Positions 29,353 to 38,739 of a stretch of 64,000 bases of DNA are shown here, one piece after another (the stretch's first letter is position 1; the number at the start of each line of letters is the position of its first letter). Position numbers and translations under genes: made by a program. Origin of the DNA: Hathewaya massiliensis (GTDB lineage: Bacteria; Bacillota; Clostridia; Clostridiales; Clostridiaceae). A model generated the notes under the pieces. It worked only from the letters and a program-made list of their open reading frames with translations. It was not told the DNA's origin and searched no databases. Location: contig NZ_CABFVD010000001.1 in NCBI RefSeq assembly GCF_902143515.1, forward strand, positions 186,001-250,000, written 5' to 3'.

Positions 29353-30304
29353 AATATAAATGACATGCTACAAAATGATCTTTTTTTACCTCTTTAAATT
29401 CAGGTGTAACTTCAAAACATTCTTGTTTTGCATATTTACATCTTCCTGCAAATCTACATCCTGGCTTAGGATTAATCGGACTTGGCACTTCACCTTCTAA
29501 TTTTATTCTAGTCTTAGTCTTTTCAACTTCTGGATCTGGAATTGGTATTGCTGAAAGTAAAGCTCTAGTGTATGGATGCATCGGCTCTGCATACAATTCT
29601 TCACTTCCCGCAAGTTCTACTAGGTGTCCAACATACATAACACCAACTCTATCAGATATATGTTTTACCATGGAAAGATCGTGTGCTATAAAAAGATAAG
29701 TTAATCCTAATTCCTTTTGTAATTTTATAAGTAGGTTAACTACTTGTGCTTGTATGGACACGTCTAGAGCGGATATTGGCTCATCACAAACTATAAACTC
29801 TGGTTCTATAGCAAGTGCTCTTGCTATACCTATTCTTTGTCTTTGCCCTCCAGAGAATTCATGTGGAAATCTAGATGCGTGTTCTTTATTTAATCCTACT
29901 AAATTTAGTAGTTCATATATTTTATTTGTTCTCTCTTGCCCTGTATATAAATTGTGAATATCAATTCCTTCACCAATTATATCTCCTACAGTCATTCTTG
30001 GATTTAAAGATGCATAAGGGTCTTGGAATATTATTTGAGCTCTTCTTGCGAATTCTTTCTTTTCTTTTTTATTTAATCCATGAACGCTTACTCCATCAAA
30101 TAATACTTCTCCCTCTGTAGCACCGTAAAGTCCCATTACAGTTCTTCCACAGGTTGTTTTACCACAACCTGATTCTCCAACTAGTCCTAAGGTTTCACCT
30201 TTTTTAATAGTAAAACTTACGTCATCAACTGCTTTTAATAAGGTTTTAGGGCCTACTTTAAAATACTTTTTTAAATTTTTAACTTCAATTAAATCCTTGG
30301 ACAT
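29351..30304 (-). CDS. oppF: Peptide ABC transporter ATPase OppF (copy 2)
   Basis: A 317-residue ABC ATPase with the same motifs as copy 1 (Walker A GLVGESGCGKTTCGRT, signature FSGGQRQRIGIARALA, Walker B FIVCDEPISALD, and the four-Cys C-terminal segment). Central residues 35-218 are almost identical to copy 1 while both ends differ (for example VEKTKTRIKLEG here against VKAKKRIPLEG). Last gene of oppA3-B-C-D-F, three bases after oppD2, followed by a strong terminator. Confidence 0.95.
   Translation of the reverse strand: MSKDLIEVKNLKKYFKVGPKTLLKAVDDVSFTIKKGETLGLVGESGCGKTTCGRTVMGLYGATEGEVLFDGVSVHGLNKKEKKEFARRAQIIFQDPYASLNPRMTVGDIIGEGIDIHNLYTGQERTNKIYELLNLVGLNKEHASRFPHEFSGGQRQRIGIARALAIEPEFIVCDEPISALDVSIQAQVVNLLIKLQKELGLTYLFIAHDLSMVKHISDRVGVMYVGHLVELAGSEELYAEPMHPYTRALLSAIPIPDPEVEKTKTRIKLEGEVPSPINPKPGCRFAGRCKYAKQECFEVTPEFKEVKKDHFVACHLY
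29653..30203 (-). repeat. 551-bp block nearly identical to 25016-25566
   Basis: Partner of the block in oppF copy 1, at a constant offset of 4637 bp, three mismatches and no gap. Confidence 0.93.
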
Positions 30305-30306
30305 AT

Positions 30307-31329
30307 CTATTCCCTCCCTGCCTTAATAGCTTCTGGAATCTCTACCTTTGGGGCATATGGATGCTTTAACCAACAAGATACTTTATGAGTTTCAGAGATA
30401 TCTGTAACTTCAGGCATAACATCTCTACATATATCCATACAATACTCACATCTATCAGCAAAAGGGCAACCAACTGGTGGTTTTATTAAATCTGGTGGAG
30501 TTCCACCTAACGCATATAGGTGTTCTTTATTTTCAGTATCTAATCTTGGTACTGATTGAAGTAATGCCCAAGTATAAGGATGTTGTGGATTATAGAATAT
30601 CTCTTCCTTTGTTCCTCTTTCTATAATCTCTCCTGCATACATAACTTGAATTCTATGTGCAACACTAGCAACTACTCCTAAATCGTGAGTTACTAATATG
30701 ACTGCTGTACCGAGTTTCTTTTGAAGGTCAGCTATAAGGTCCATAATTTGTGCTTGAATTGTAACATCTAGTGCTGTAGTTGGTTCATCTGCTATAAGAA
30801 TCTTAGGATTACAAGCAAGGGCTATAGCAATCATTGCTCTCTGTCTCATACCACCTGAGAATTCATGTGGATATTGTGATGCTCTTTTTTCCGGATTAGG
30901 TATTCCTACCAAGCCTAACATTTTAATTGCTTCTTCTAAAGCTTCTTTTTTCTTCATTCCTCTATGAATGACTAAACTCTCTGCTATTTGTTTTCCAACA
31001 GTCATAGTAGGATTTAAGGAAGTCATAGGATCTTGGAATATCATTGATATTTCAGCACCTCTTAGTTCACGCAATTCCTTAGTATTCATACCAATAACAT
31101 CTTTGCCCTCAAATAATATTTTAGATTCCTTTTTTATGTCTCCTGGTGGATGAGGTATAAGCCTCATTATTGCTTTTGAAGTTACAGTCTTTCCGCAGCC
31201 AGACTCTCCAACTATAGCTAAAGTCTCTCCTTTATTTAAGTGGAAACTGACCCCTCTTACAGATTGAACTTCTCCAGCATAAGTGTGGAAAGACACACTT
31301 AAATTTTGAACATCTAATATTTTATCCAT
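30307..31329 (-). CDS. oppD: Peptide ABC transporter ATPase OppD (copy 2)
   Basis: A 340-residue ABC ATPase with Walker A IVGESGCGKTVTSKA, signature FSGGMRQRAMIAIALA, Walker B ILIADEPTTALD and the peptide-type C-terminus. A GTG at 31338 also opens the frame, but it lies inside the AAGGGGTG ribosome binding site, so the ATG at 31329 (MDKILDVQNLS, aligned with MEKILEVKNLR of copy 1) is taken. Between oppC2 and oppF2. Confidence 0.95.
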   Translation of the reverse strand: MDKILDVQNLSVSFHTYAGEVQSVRGVSFHLNKGETLAIVGESGCGKTVTSKAIMRLIPHPPGDIKKESKILFEGKDVIGMNTKELRELRGAEISMIFQDPMTSLNPTMTVGKQIAESLVIHRGMKKKEALEEAIKMLGLVGIPNPEKRASQYPHEFSGGMRQRAMIAIALACNPKILIADEPTTALDVTIQAQIMDLIADLQKKLGTAVILVTHDLGVVASVAHRIQVMYAGEIIERGTKEEIFYNPQHPYTWALLQSVPRLDTENKEHLYALGGTPPDLIKPPVGCPFADRCEYCMDICRDVMPEVTDISETHKVSCWLKHPYAPKVEIPEAIKAGRE

Positions 31330-31343
31330 ATTCTTCACCCCTT

Positions 31344-32282
31344 CTACTGACGTAATTTTGGATCTAAAGCATCTCTTAATCCATCACCAAGCAACTGGAA
31401 TGATAACATAGTTAAACTTATCATTATTGCTGGGAAAAATAATTGGTAGGGATAGAATATCATATTAGGCTGTGCTGCTGATGCTAAAGAACCCCAACTT
31501 GTATCTGGGGATTGTATTCCAAGTCCAATAAAACTTAAGAATGCTTCTCCAAATATAAATGAAGGAATATCAAATGTAATAGATACAATCATTATTCCTA
31601 AGGTATTAGGTAATAAGTGCTTCTTAATTATCCTAGCTGGACTAGCACCTAGTGCACTAGCTGCCAAAACATATTCTTGTTCCCTTACTTGCAAGATTTG
31701 CCCTCTTACAAGTCTAGCCATACCACACCAACCTGTAATGGTCATAGCTAGTATTAATGAAAACATTCCTTTACCAAAAATTAAAGAAATAAGAATTACA
31801 ACAATTAAATACGGAATACTTATTAATATCTCCAATATTCTCATCATAATATCATCTATGGCACCACCAAAATAACCAGCTATGCCTCCATATATAGAAC
31901 CAAGAACAGTATCAATTAAAGCACCAATAAGTCCTATTATTATAGAGACTCTTCCTCCAATCCATACCCTTGAAAACAAATCTCTTCCTAAATTATCTGT
32001 ACCAAACCAATACTCCTTAGAAGGACTCATATTTAATAGCTCATTATGATTTTGAGTAAAATCTTTTCCAGATATCCAAGGACCTATTATGGTCATAATT
32101 GATATAACAGCTAATATAATTAATGCGGTTATGGCAACTTTATTTTGTTTTAACCTTCTCCAGGCATCTTGCCAATAAGTCATACTAGGTCTTAGTATCT
32201 TTTCAGACCCTTCCTTGTCTCTTTCAACAAACTTGAATCTATCTTTAGTTATATTAGGATTATTTTTAGTAACTTCGCTCAT
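31344..32282 (-). CDS. oppC: Peptide ABC transporter permease OppC (copy 2)
   Basis: A 312-residue permease. OppC_N segment YWQDAWRRLKQNKVA, first membrane helix about 52-72, EAA loop EQEYVLAASALGASPARIIKKHLLPNT, and C-terminus GDGLRDALDPKLRQ. Paralogue of the copy 1 permease with clear divergence, unlike oppF. Eighteen bases after oppB2. Confidence 0.95.
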   Translation of the reverse strand: MSEVTKNNPNITKDRFKFVERDKEGSEKILRPSMTYWQDAWRRLKQNKVAITALIILAVISIMTIIGPWISGKDFTQNHNELLNMSPSKEYWFGTDNLGRDLFSRVWIGGRVSIIIGLIGALIDTVLGSIYGGIAGYFGGAIDDIMMRILEILISIPYLIVVILISLIFGKGMFSLILAMTITGWCGMARLVRGQILQVREQEYVLAASALGASPARIIKKHLLPNTLGIMIVSITFDIPSFIFGEAFLSFIGLGIQSPDTSWGSLASAAQPNMIFYPYQLFFPAIMISLTMLSFQLLGDGLRDALDPKLRQ

Positions 32283-32300
32283 GACAAACCCTCCTCATCA

Positions 32301-33236
32301 CTATTTAGAATCTCCTGATAATCTGATTCTTGGGTCAACTAAACTATAAACTATATCAACAACAACTAAAGCTACTATATATAATGAAGACATAAACATG
32401 GTTTGGCCCATTACCATAGTGTAATCTTTATCTGTAACAGAGTTAACAAAATATTGTCCAAGTCCTGGTACAGAGAAAATACTTTCAATTATAAAAGAAC
32501 CTATAAATATCATAGCAATTTGTGGTCCTAATATAGTTATAGCTGGAAGTATAGCATTTCTAATAACGTGTTTTACAACCAAGGCAACCTTTGATACGCC
32601 TTTAGCTTCCGCTGTTATTATATAGTCTTGTCCTAAAACATCAAGACAGTTGGCTCTCATATATCTCGCATAGGTTGCAATAGAACCAAAACTCATAGCT
32701 ATAGTCGGTAATATTGTATGCTTAAATTCACCCCAACCAGTTGTAGGTAGTATTTGCCACTTAACTGTGAATACAAACTGCAGGCTAGCTGCTAACACAA
32801 AACTTGGTATAGATACTCCTAATATAGCTAAAAACATCACTAGATAGTCTGGAAATTTATTTCTATTAAATGCTGCAATTATTCCTAAAATTATTCCTAT
32901 AGTAAATCCCATGAAAATAGCTTGAATACCTATTCTTCCTGATACAGGAGCATATTCTTTAATTGTAGAAACTACAGATCTTCCTGGATATGTTAAGGAT
33001 GCACCTAGATCCCCATGTAATACCAGGTTTTTCATAAACATACCATATTGAGTTACAACAGGCTTATCTAATCCATACTTAGCATAATAATTAGCTTTTA
33101 TTTGAGGCGGTAAGTTTCTTGCAAGATTTGCAAGAGGGTCTCCAGGAATAGCATGAACTAAGAAAAAAGTTATAGTGATTGTTACATAAAGTGTTAGAAT
33201 CATATATCCCAGTCTTTTAAGAATAAATTTACCCAA
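32301..33236 (-). CDS. oppB: Peptide ABC transporter permease OppB (copy 2)
   Basis: A 311-residue permease, starting at TTG 33236 (M-GKFILKRLGYMILTLY), six bases after GGAGGG. It has the GDPLA periplasmic loop and EAA loop DYIITAEAKGVSKVALVVKHVIRNA, ending VDIVYSLVDPRIRLSGD. The open frame extends 46 codons further upstream, but those codons are translation of the hairpin element and terminator between oppA3 and oppB2 and have no counterpart in copy 1. Confidence 0.94.
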   Translation of the reverse strand: MGKFILKRLGYMILTLYVTITITFFLVHAIPGDPLANLARNLPPQIKANYYAKYGLDKPVVTQYGMFMKNLVLHGDLGASLTYPGRSVVSTIKEYAPVSGRIGIQAIFMGFTIGIILGIIAAFNRNKFPDYLVMFLAILGVSIPSFVLAASLQFVFTVKWQILPTTGWGEFKHTILPTIAMSFGSIATYARYMRANCLDVLGQDYIITAEAKGVSKVALVVKHVIRNAILPAITILGPQIAMIFIGSFIIESIFSVPGLGQYFVNSVTDKDYTMVMGQTMFMSSLYIVALVVVDIVYSLVDPRIRLSGDSK

Positions 33237-33253
33237 TTTGATCCCTCCATTTT

Positions 33254-33290
33254 TATATAAAACAAGCAGCACCAAAGGTACTGCCGTTTT
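33254..33290 (-). terminator. Partial terminator between oppA3 and oppB2
   Basis: GGCAGTACC-TTT-GGTGCTGC followed by TTGTTTTATAT on the minus strand. It should stop part of the transcription, giving more oppA3 than pore mRNA. Confidence 0.65.
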
Positions 33291-33295
33291 ATGTT

Positions 33296-33427
33296 TTATC
33301 CGATGACTATCTGCTCTAATACTCCCTTCTTCTTCGAATTGGGAGAAAAGAGCAGCTACGTCCCTGGATAACAATTTCTAAGCTTTAGCTGGAGTAAAAA
33401 CTCACTCTAAAGCCAAGAACTTTGTTT
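33296..33427 (-). repeat. Dispersed hairpin element, copy 3 (best preserved)
   Basis: Lies just after the oppA3 stop, same direction. The 5' arm, at 33372-33427, contains a stem CTTTAG...CTAAAG with an inner GAGT/ACTC. The core module at 33296-33371 is closed by TTATCC/GGATAA and holds stems TGCTCT/AGAGCA and CTCCC/GGGAG, with GGGAGTATTAG and GATAGTCAT conserved among copies. Confidence 0.8.
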
Positions 33428-33428
33428 A

Positions 33429-35105
33429 TTATCTTCCTTTAGTATAAGCGTATTTAAATTCAACAGTACCAAATAAAGGAACCATTACATTATTAACATA
33501 TTTTCTTGTATAAGTCTGTCTCATTCTATAAATAGTAGGAGAAACTACTCCATCTTCATATAAAAGTATATTTTCCGCTTCTGTAAATGCATCTAATCTT
33601 GTCTTCTTATCCATAGTTCCTGCTGCCTTATCTATAAGCTCATCATATTTTTTATTTGACCATCCTGTAGGAACAACTCCAGCTCCTGAAGTAAACATAT
33701 CAAAGAAAGTCATTGGATCATTGTAGTCTCCAGACCAAGCCATTCCAGCCATTTGGTAATCTTTTTCATCTGTTCTCTTTTGGAATACAGGCCATTGAAC
33801 ATATTCAATTTTACTTTGTACTCCTAATGTATTTTTAAACATTTGTTGGTCAAATTCAGCAAACTCTTTTGCTCTAGCATCTGTTCCTGATTGAAGAATT
33901 GTAAGTGACATCTTTGCTGGATCTGGATTTTCACCTATTTCTTTTAATCCTTCTATCAATAATGCTTTTGGATCTTTATTTTCATCTTTTAATTTCTTTA
34001 AAGGTTCTTGAGGAACTGCTGTTCTAAACTCTTCACCACCAATTTGAACTTGAGGTGGACACCAAGAATAAGCTGGTGTAGCTAATCCTCTAAATAATGT
34101 CTTAGCTGTTCCTTCTCTATCTTGTGCTAATATAAACGCTTTTCTTATTTTAGGGTTTTTGAAATATTTATCTTTTTGGTTAAAGAACTTATAAACAGTT
34201 GAACCATCATAAGTTTTTACAACATTAAATTTGCCAGTATCATTAAATTTCTTAACCCAATCTGGATGAGTTACTCCCCCCATATCCACTGAACCATTTA
34301 ATAACTCACTCATTCTTGATGGTTCTTGATCTATGATTTTCATTGTAACTTTTTCAAGTTTTACTGATTTAGCATCCCAATAGTCCTTATTTTTAGTAAG
34401 CTCTATTTTACTGTTATGACTCCATTGAGAAAGAACAAATGGTCCACAGAAAACTAATGTTTCAGCCTTTGTTCCATATTCATCACCATATTTTTCTATT
34501 ATATCTTTTCTTTGAGGATGCATAACTTTAAAATAAGTTAAATCTAAGAAGTATGCACAAGGTCCTTCTAAAGTTATTTTTAAAGTTTTTTCATCTACAG
34601 CTTTAACTCCAACATCTTCCATTTTAGCTTTGCCACTATTGTATTTTTCAGCATTTTTTATAGGGAATAATAAAAATGCATATGGAGAAGCTGTGTCTTT
34701 ATTTAATGTTCTTGTGATTCCATAAACATATTGTTCAGCTGTAACTGGTTTACCATCAGACCATTTATTCTCTCTTAAATGGAACGTCCATTCAGTTCCG
34801 TCTTCGTTGCTCTCCCACTTTTCTGCACCTGCAGCTTTAACAACATCTTTTCCATTTTCTTGTTCTAATCTTGTTAAACCTTCCATAACTTCATTTAGCA
34901 CTTGAGAAGAATAGGTATCAGATGCTTTAGATGCATCTAGAGATTTAGGTTCTGAACTAAAGACATTTAAGTATTGATTTTTGTCTATATCTCCACTAGC
35001 TGTATTTCCTGTGTTTGATTTAGCTCCACCACCACATCCAGCTAACACTGTGGATGCTATAAGAGAAACAGACATAACTGCTGATAGTAATTTTTTACTT
35101 TTCAT
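33429..35105 (-). CDS. oppA: Oligopeptide ABC transporter substrate-binding lipoprotein (oppA3)
   Basis: A 558-residue family 5 solute-binding lipoprotein. Signal MKSKKLLSAVMSVSLIAS with lipobox LAGC (Cys24), then EPKSLDASKASDTYSS and the binding fold (GTEWTFHLRENKWSDGKPV-type segment, MAWSGDYNDPMTFFDMF). First gene of oppA3-B-C-D-F. It is followed by a hairpin element and a terminator before oppB2. A strong promoter lies about 320 bp upstream. Confidence 0.93.
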   Translation of the reverse strand: MKSKKLLSAVMSVSLIASTVLAGCGGGAKSNTGNTASGDIDKNQYLNVFSSEPKSLDASKASDTYSSQVLNEVMEGLTRLEQENGKDVVKAAGAEKWESNEDGTEWTFHLRENKWSDGKPVTAEQYVYGITRTLNKDTASPYAFLLFPIKNAEKYNSGKAKMEDVGVKAVDEKTLKITLEGPCAYFLDLTYFKVMHPQRKDIIEKYGDEYGTKAETLVFCGPFVLSQWSHNSKIELTKNKDYWDAKSVKLEKVTMKIIDQEPSRMSELLNGSVDMGGVTHPDWVKKFNDTGKFNVVKTYDGSTVYKFFNQKDKYFKNPKIRKAFILAQDREGTAKTLFRGLATPAYSWCPPQVQIGGEEFRTAVPQEPLKKLKDENKDPKALLIEGLKEIGENPDPAKMSLTILQSGTDARAKEFAEFDQQMFKNTLGVQSKIEYVQWPVFQKRTDEKDYQMAGMAWSGDYNDPMTFFDMFTSGAGVVPTGWSNKKYDELIDKAAGTMDKKTRLDAFTEAENILLYEDGVVSPTIYRMRQTYTRKYVNNVMVPLFGTVEFKYAYTKGR

Positions 35106-35986
35106 CTTTCTTCCCCCTTTATGATTATATAAATACTATATTTTTTACTAGTTCTTTTACATCTTTCGACATAAAAAGCCTTTAGTAATCTTATAAATAT
35201 TGTTTACTGATTATTTATGGATTATACATTTTTAGAAAACATTAAACTTTAAAATAACATAATTTTCAGCTTATTAAAAATATTGATTTATTGTGTTTGC
35301 AACATTCTTAATTGTTATTAGTATATACATATTACCTTGAATTATTTCTCTTATTAATATTAAAATTGCAATTTAATATATTACTATATTTAGTTTTCTA
35401 AAAACTTTACTGATTAAGTATTATTAAAAATATATCACTTTTCTTTTTTATTGTCAAACTTTTATTTAAAAAAATTTAATTATCTTAAAGTTTGAATAAT
35501 TAATTTATATATAAGTTATAAGCTATTTTCTTACTTTCTCTTCTCCTTATTCTCCTTTATAGATTTTAAGCTATACATACTATTTTTTTCCTTGAGCATT
35601 ATTACCTTAAAATGAATATATATGCCATTGTTTTTTTGAAAGTTCATCTTCACTTTGTTTTAATTTGAGGTTTTTCAAGGACTTTAGAAATCATTTTTGT
35701 AAAACCTTTTCTTATTTCATTTATTTTATGAATATTTTTTCAACTATCTTTCTTTTGTCTTGTTTTATAAACTTATATATATTAATATAAATTTAAACTT
35801 TCTCCTTAGTAGTTCGTTTGTAATTTTGAAGGTTTTATTTTGTAAACTTTCATTTTATAATAAAACTTCAATTTTAATGTCTGTCAATTTTAAGATTTAA
35901 TCATATAATATTGTTATAGAAAAAGTATATAAATTTTCTACCTTAAGTTATATAATATAAATAAGAATTAATTTAGGAGGGATTTT
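35106..35986. other. Divergent intergenic region oppA3 / asd
   Basis: 881 bases, extremely AT-rich. It carries the leftward opp promoter (35429-35457, listed separately) and rightward candidate -10 boxes TATAAT near 35905 and 35950. No lysine riboswitch core was seen before asd, and no ORF with a ribosome binding site was recognised. Confidence 0.5.
35429..35457 (-). promoter_or_regulatory. Promoter of the oppA3-B-C-D-F operon
   Basis: TTGACA at 35452-35457, a 17-bp spacer and TATATT at 35429-35434. The start point would leave a leader of roughly 315 nt before oppA3. Confidence 0.75.
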
Positions 35987-36982
35987 ATGAAACTTAATGT
36001 AGCAGTTGTTGGTGCAACAGGCATGGTTGGAAGGCAAATAACTAGTATATTAGAAGAAAGAAAGTTTCCTATAGATAAAATATATTTCTATTCTTCTAAA
36101 AAATCAGCTGGAACAACCTTAAGTTTTAATGGAGAAGAGATCACTGTAGAAGAGTTACATGAAGATAATATTAAAAACAAAAAAATTCATATGGCTTTAT
36201 TTTCTGCTGGAGGGGATACTTCCTTAGAATACGCACCTATTTTCACTAAATACGGAACTGTAGTTGTAGACAATAGTAGCGCTTGGAGAATGAATCCTGA
36301 AGTACCTCTAATAGTTCCAGAGGTTAATCCTGAAGATATTAATTGGCATAAGGGTATCATAGCTAATCCTAATTGCTCTACTATACAAGCCATGGTAGCC
36401 TTAAAACCACTTTACGATAAATATGGTATAAAAAGAGTAATTTACTCCACATATCAAGCAGTTTCCGGTGCTGGTGTTGATGGATATAATGATTTAGTAA
36501 ATGGATATAAAGGTGAAGAACCTAAAAAGTTCCCTTATGCCATTGCTGGAAATATGTTACCTCAAATTGATGTGTTTCTAGACAATGGATACACTAAAGA
36601 AGAAATGAAAATGATTGAGGAGAGTAAAAAAATCCTTCATGATTCTAGCTTAAAAGTTACTGCAACAACTGTTAGGGTACCAGTAGTTCATGGACATAGT
36701 GAAAGTATTAATGTGGAACTTAAATCTAATTTTGATTTAAATGAAGTTTTTGAATTGTTTAAAAATGCAAAGGGTATAGAACTTCAAGATGACCCAGATA
36801 ATTTAGTGTATCCAATGCCAATAAAAGCGGCTGGAACTGATCCCGTATACATTGGAAGAATCAGAAGAGATTTCAGTGTAGAAAATGGTCTTAACCTGTG
36901 GGTAGTTGCTGATAATATAAGAAAAGGTGCTGCCTTAAATACTGTTCAAATAGCAGAAATATTAATCCCCACTATAAAATAA
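35987..36982 (+). CDS. asd: Aspartate-semialdehyde dehydrogenase
   Basis: A 331-residue NADPH-dependent enzyme that reduces aspartyl phosphate to aspartate semialdehyde for lysine, threonine and methionine. The NADP motif VVGATGMVGRQ starts at residue 7, the catalytic Cys130 is in NPNCST, and the end region holds GRIRRD. Full length; start ATG eight bases after GGAGGG. First gene of asd-dapA-dapB, 15 bp before dapA. This gene is transcribed away from the opp locus. Confidence 0.97.
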   Translation: MKLNVAVVGATGMVGRQITSILEERKFPIDKIYFYSSKKSAGTTLSFNGEEITVEELHEDNIKNKKIHMALFSAGGDTSLEYAPIFTKYGTVVVDNSSAWRMNPEVPLIVPEVNPEDINWHKGIIANPNCSTIQAMVALKPLYDKYGIKRVIYSTYQAVSGAGVDGYNDLVNGYKGEEPKKFPYAIAGNMLPQIDVFLDNGYTKEEMKMIEESKKILHDSSLKVTATTVRVPVVHGHSESINVELKSNFDLNEVFELFKNAKGIELQDDPDNLVYPMPIKAAGTDPVYIGRIRRDFSVENGLNLWVVADNIRKGAALNTVQIAEILIPTIK

Positions 36983-36997
36983 AAAGGAGAAGGTATT

Positions 36998-37879
36998 ATG
37001 ACAATATTTAAAGGTTCAGGGGTTGCCCTAATAACACCATTTAATAATGATGGAGTTGACTTCAACAAATTAGAGGATTTAGTTAACATGCACTTAAGCT
37101 CTTCAACTGATGCCATTATAGTATGTGGTACTACTGGTGAAGCTTCAACTATGACAAAGGAAGAAAGAAAAGAAACCATAAAGTTTGTGGTAGATTTAGT
37201 TAATAAAAAAATACCTGTTATTGCAGGTACAGGAACTAATGACACAAAGGCTTCTATAGAAATGAGCAAATGGGCTGAAAGTATTGGAGTTGATGGTTTA
37301 CTTTTAATAACACCTTACTATAATAAAACTACTCAAAAAGGATTAATAAACCACTTTGAAGCTATAGCTAGTGAAGTTAATATTCCTATAATTCTATATA
37401 ATGTACCTGGAAGAACTGGAATGAATATTCTTCCACAAACTATTTTTAAATTAAGTAATAGCTGCTCAAATATAGTTGCAGTTAAAGAAGCTAGCGGTGA
37501 TATTAGTCAAGTTGTTAAAATAAAGGCTCTATGTGGAGATAAAATTGATATATACTCTGGAAATGACGATCAAATTATACCTGTATTATCCCTTGGAGGC
37601 ATAGGTGTAATTTCCGTACTAGCTAATGTAATCCCAAAGCAAGTTCATAATATGGTTTATAACTACCTTAATGGAAAAACAGAGGCTGCATTAAAACTTC
37701 AATTAGATTACTTAGATTTGACAAATGCATTGTTTATAGAAACTAATCCTATTCCAGTTAAAACTGCCTTAAATTTAATGAATATGAATGTAGGCCCTTT
37801 AAGACTTCCTCTATGTGATATGGATGAGAAAAATTTAGAAATTCTAAAAAAAGAACTAAAAAATTGTAATTTAATTTAG
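36998..37879 (+). CDS. dapA: 4-hydroxy-tetrahydrodipicolinate synthase
   Basis: A 293-residue TIM-barrel aldolase that joins pyruvate and aspartate semialdehyde. CGTTGEAST (about 43-51), catalytic Tyr134 in YNVPGRTG, and Schiff-base Lys163 in VKEASGD are all present. In spore formers the product pathway also feeds dipicolinic acid. Ten bases before dapB. Start ATG after AAGGAGAAGG. Confidence 0.97.
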   Translation: MTIFKGSGVALITPFNNDGVDFNKLEDLVNMHLSSSTDAIIVCGTTGEASTMTKEERKETIKFVVDLVNKKIPVIAGTGTNDTKASIEMSKWAESIGVDGLLLITPYYNKTTQKGLINHFEAIASEVNIPIILYNVPGRTGMNILPQTIFKLSNSCSNIVAVKEASGDISQVVKIKALCGDKIDIYSGNDDQIIPVLSLGGIGVISVLANVIPKQVHNMVYNYLNGKTEAALKLQLDYLDLTNALFIETNPIPVKTALNLMNMNVGPLRLPLCDMDEKNLEILKKELKNCNLI

Positions 37880-37888
37880 GAGGCTCAT

Positions 37889-38641
37889 ATGGTTAGAATT
37901 ATTTTAAGTGGCTGTACTGGAAAAATGGGTAAAATGGTAAGTGAATGTGCAGATAAAGCCCCAAATATCTCTATAGTAGCAGGCATAGATTTAAATAAAA
38001 TCACCAACTGCAATTACCCTATCTTTAGTAATATAGAGGAATGTAATGTAGATGCAGATGTTATAATTGACTTTTCAAGACCTGCAACTCTTCCTAGTTT
38101 AATTAGCTATTCTTCATCTAAAAATATACCTATTGTAATTTGCACTACTGGATATTCTGAAGATGAAAAAGCAAAAATATTAGACTTAAGTTCTAAAGTA
38201 GCAGTTTTTCAATCTGCTAATATGTCTATAGGTGTTAATTTAGTTAATAATGTTCTAAAGCAAATTAGTGGAAAACTATTTAATGACTACGATATAGAAA
38301 TTATAGAAAAACACCATAACCAAAAGGTTGATTCCCCTAGTGGAACAGCATTACTACTTGCAAATACTATAAAAAATTCTATAGACCAAGAAACAGAGTT
38401 TGTATTTGGAAGAGAAGGTAATAAAAAAAGAGAAAAAAATGACATTGGAATACACGCTATAAGAGGTGGAAATATTGTAGGTGATCACACCGTAATATTT
38501 GCAGGAAGCGGAGAATGTATAGAGCTTACACATAAAGCTATTTCAAGAGAAGTATTTGCTGTAGGAGCTATTAAAGCTGCAGAGTTTATAGCTAATAAAA
38601 ATCCTGGTCTTTATAATATGGATGATTTATTAACATTATAA
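37889..38641 (+). CDS. dapB: 4-hydroxy-tetrahydrodipicolinate reductase
   Basis: A 250-residue NAD(P)H reductase. GCTGKMGKMVSE is the nucleotide motif, and the active-site segment EKHHNQKVDSPSGTA carries the catalytic His and Lys. The end contains HKAISREVFAVGA. Last gene of the asd-dapA-dapB operon, followed by a strong terminator. Confidence 0.97.
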   Translation: MVRIILSGCTGKMGKMVSECADKAPNISIVAGIDLNKITNCNYPIFSNIEECNVDADVIIDFSRPATLPSLISYSSSKNIPIVICTTGYSEDEKAKILDLSSKVAVFQSANMSIGVNLVNNVLKQISGKLFNDYDIEIIEKHHNQKVDSPSGTALLLANTIKNSIDQETEFVFGREGNKKREKNDIGIHAIRGGNIVGDHTVIFAGSGECIELTHKAISREVFAVGAIKAAEFIANKNPGLYNMDDLLTL

Positions 38642-38696
38642 TCTCAATATAATCTCAATAATACAAAATAAATATTAATTAATTTACTATCAATAA

Positions 38697-38738
38697 AACC
38701 ATGCAAGAACTCTGTTCCTCAATTCTTGCATGGTTTTT
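38697..38738. terminator. Bidirectional terminator dapB / patB-like gene
   Basis: AACCATGCAAGAA and TTCTTGCATGGTT form a 13-bp stem with T residues after it on the plus strand and a T-containing tail on the minus strand. Confidence 0.85.
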
Positions 38739-38739
38739 G

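Noticed and set aside
29875-30120. Identical 81-codon frames inside both oppF genes
   Set aside because: Antisense shadows of the homogenised oppF block, not genes.
33237-33374. 46-codon N-terminal extension of oppB2
   Set aside because: It is translation of the hairpin element and terminator; TTG 33236 has the ribosome site and matches oppB1.
35600-35986. Lysine riboswitch upstream of asd
   Set aside because: The conserved L-box segments were not found; the region is AT-rich without the expected helices.
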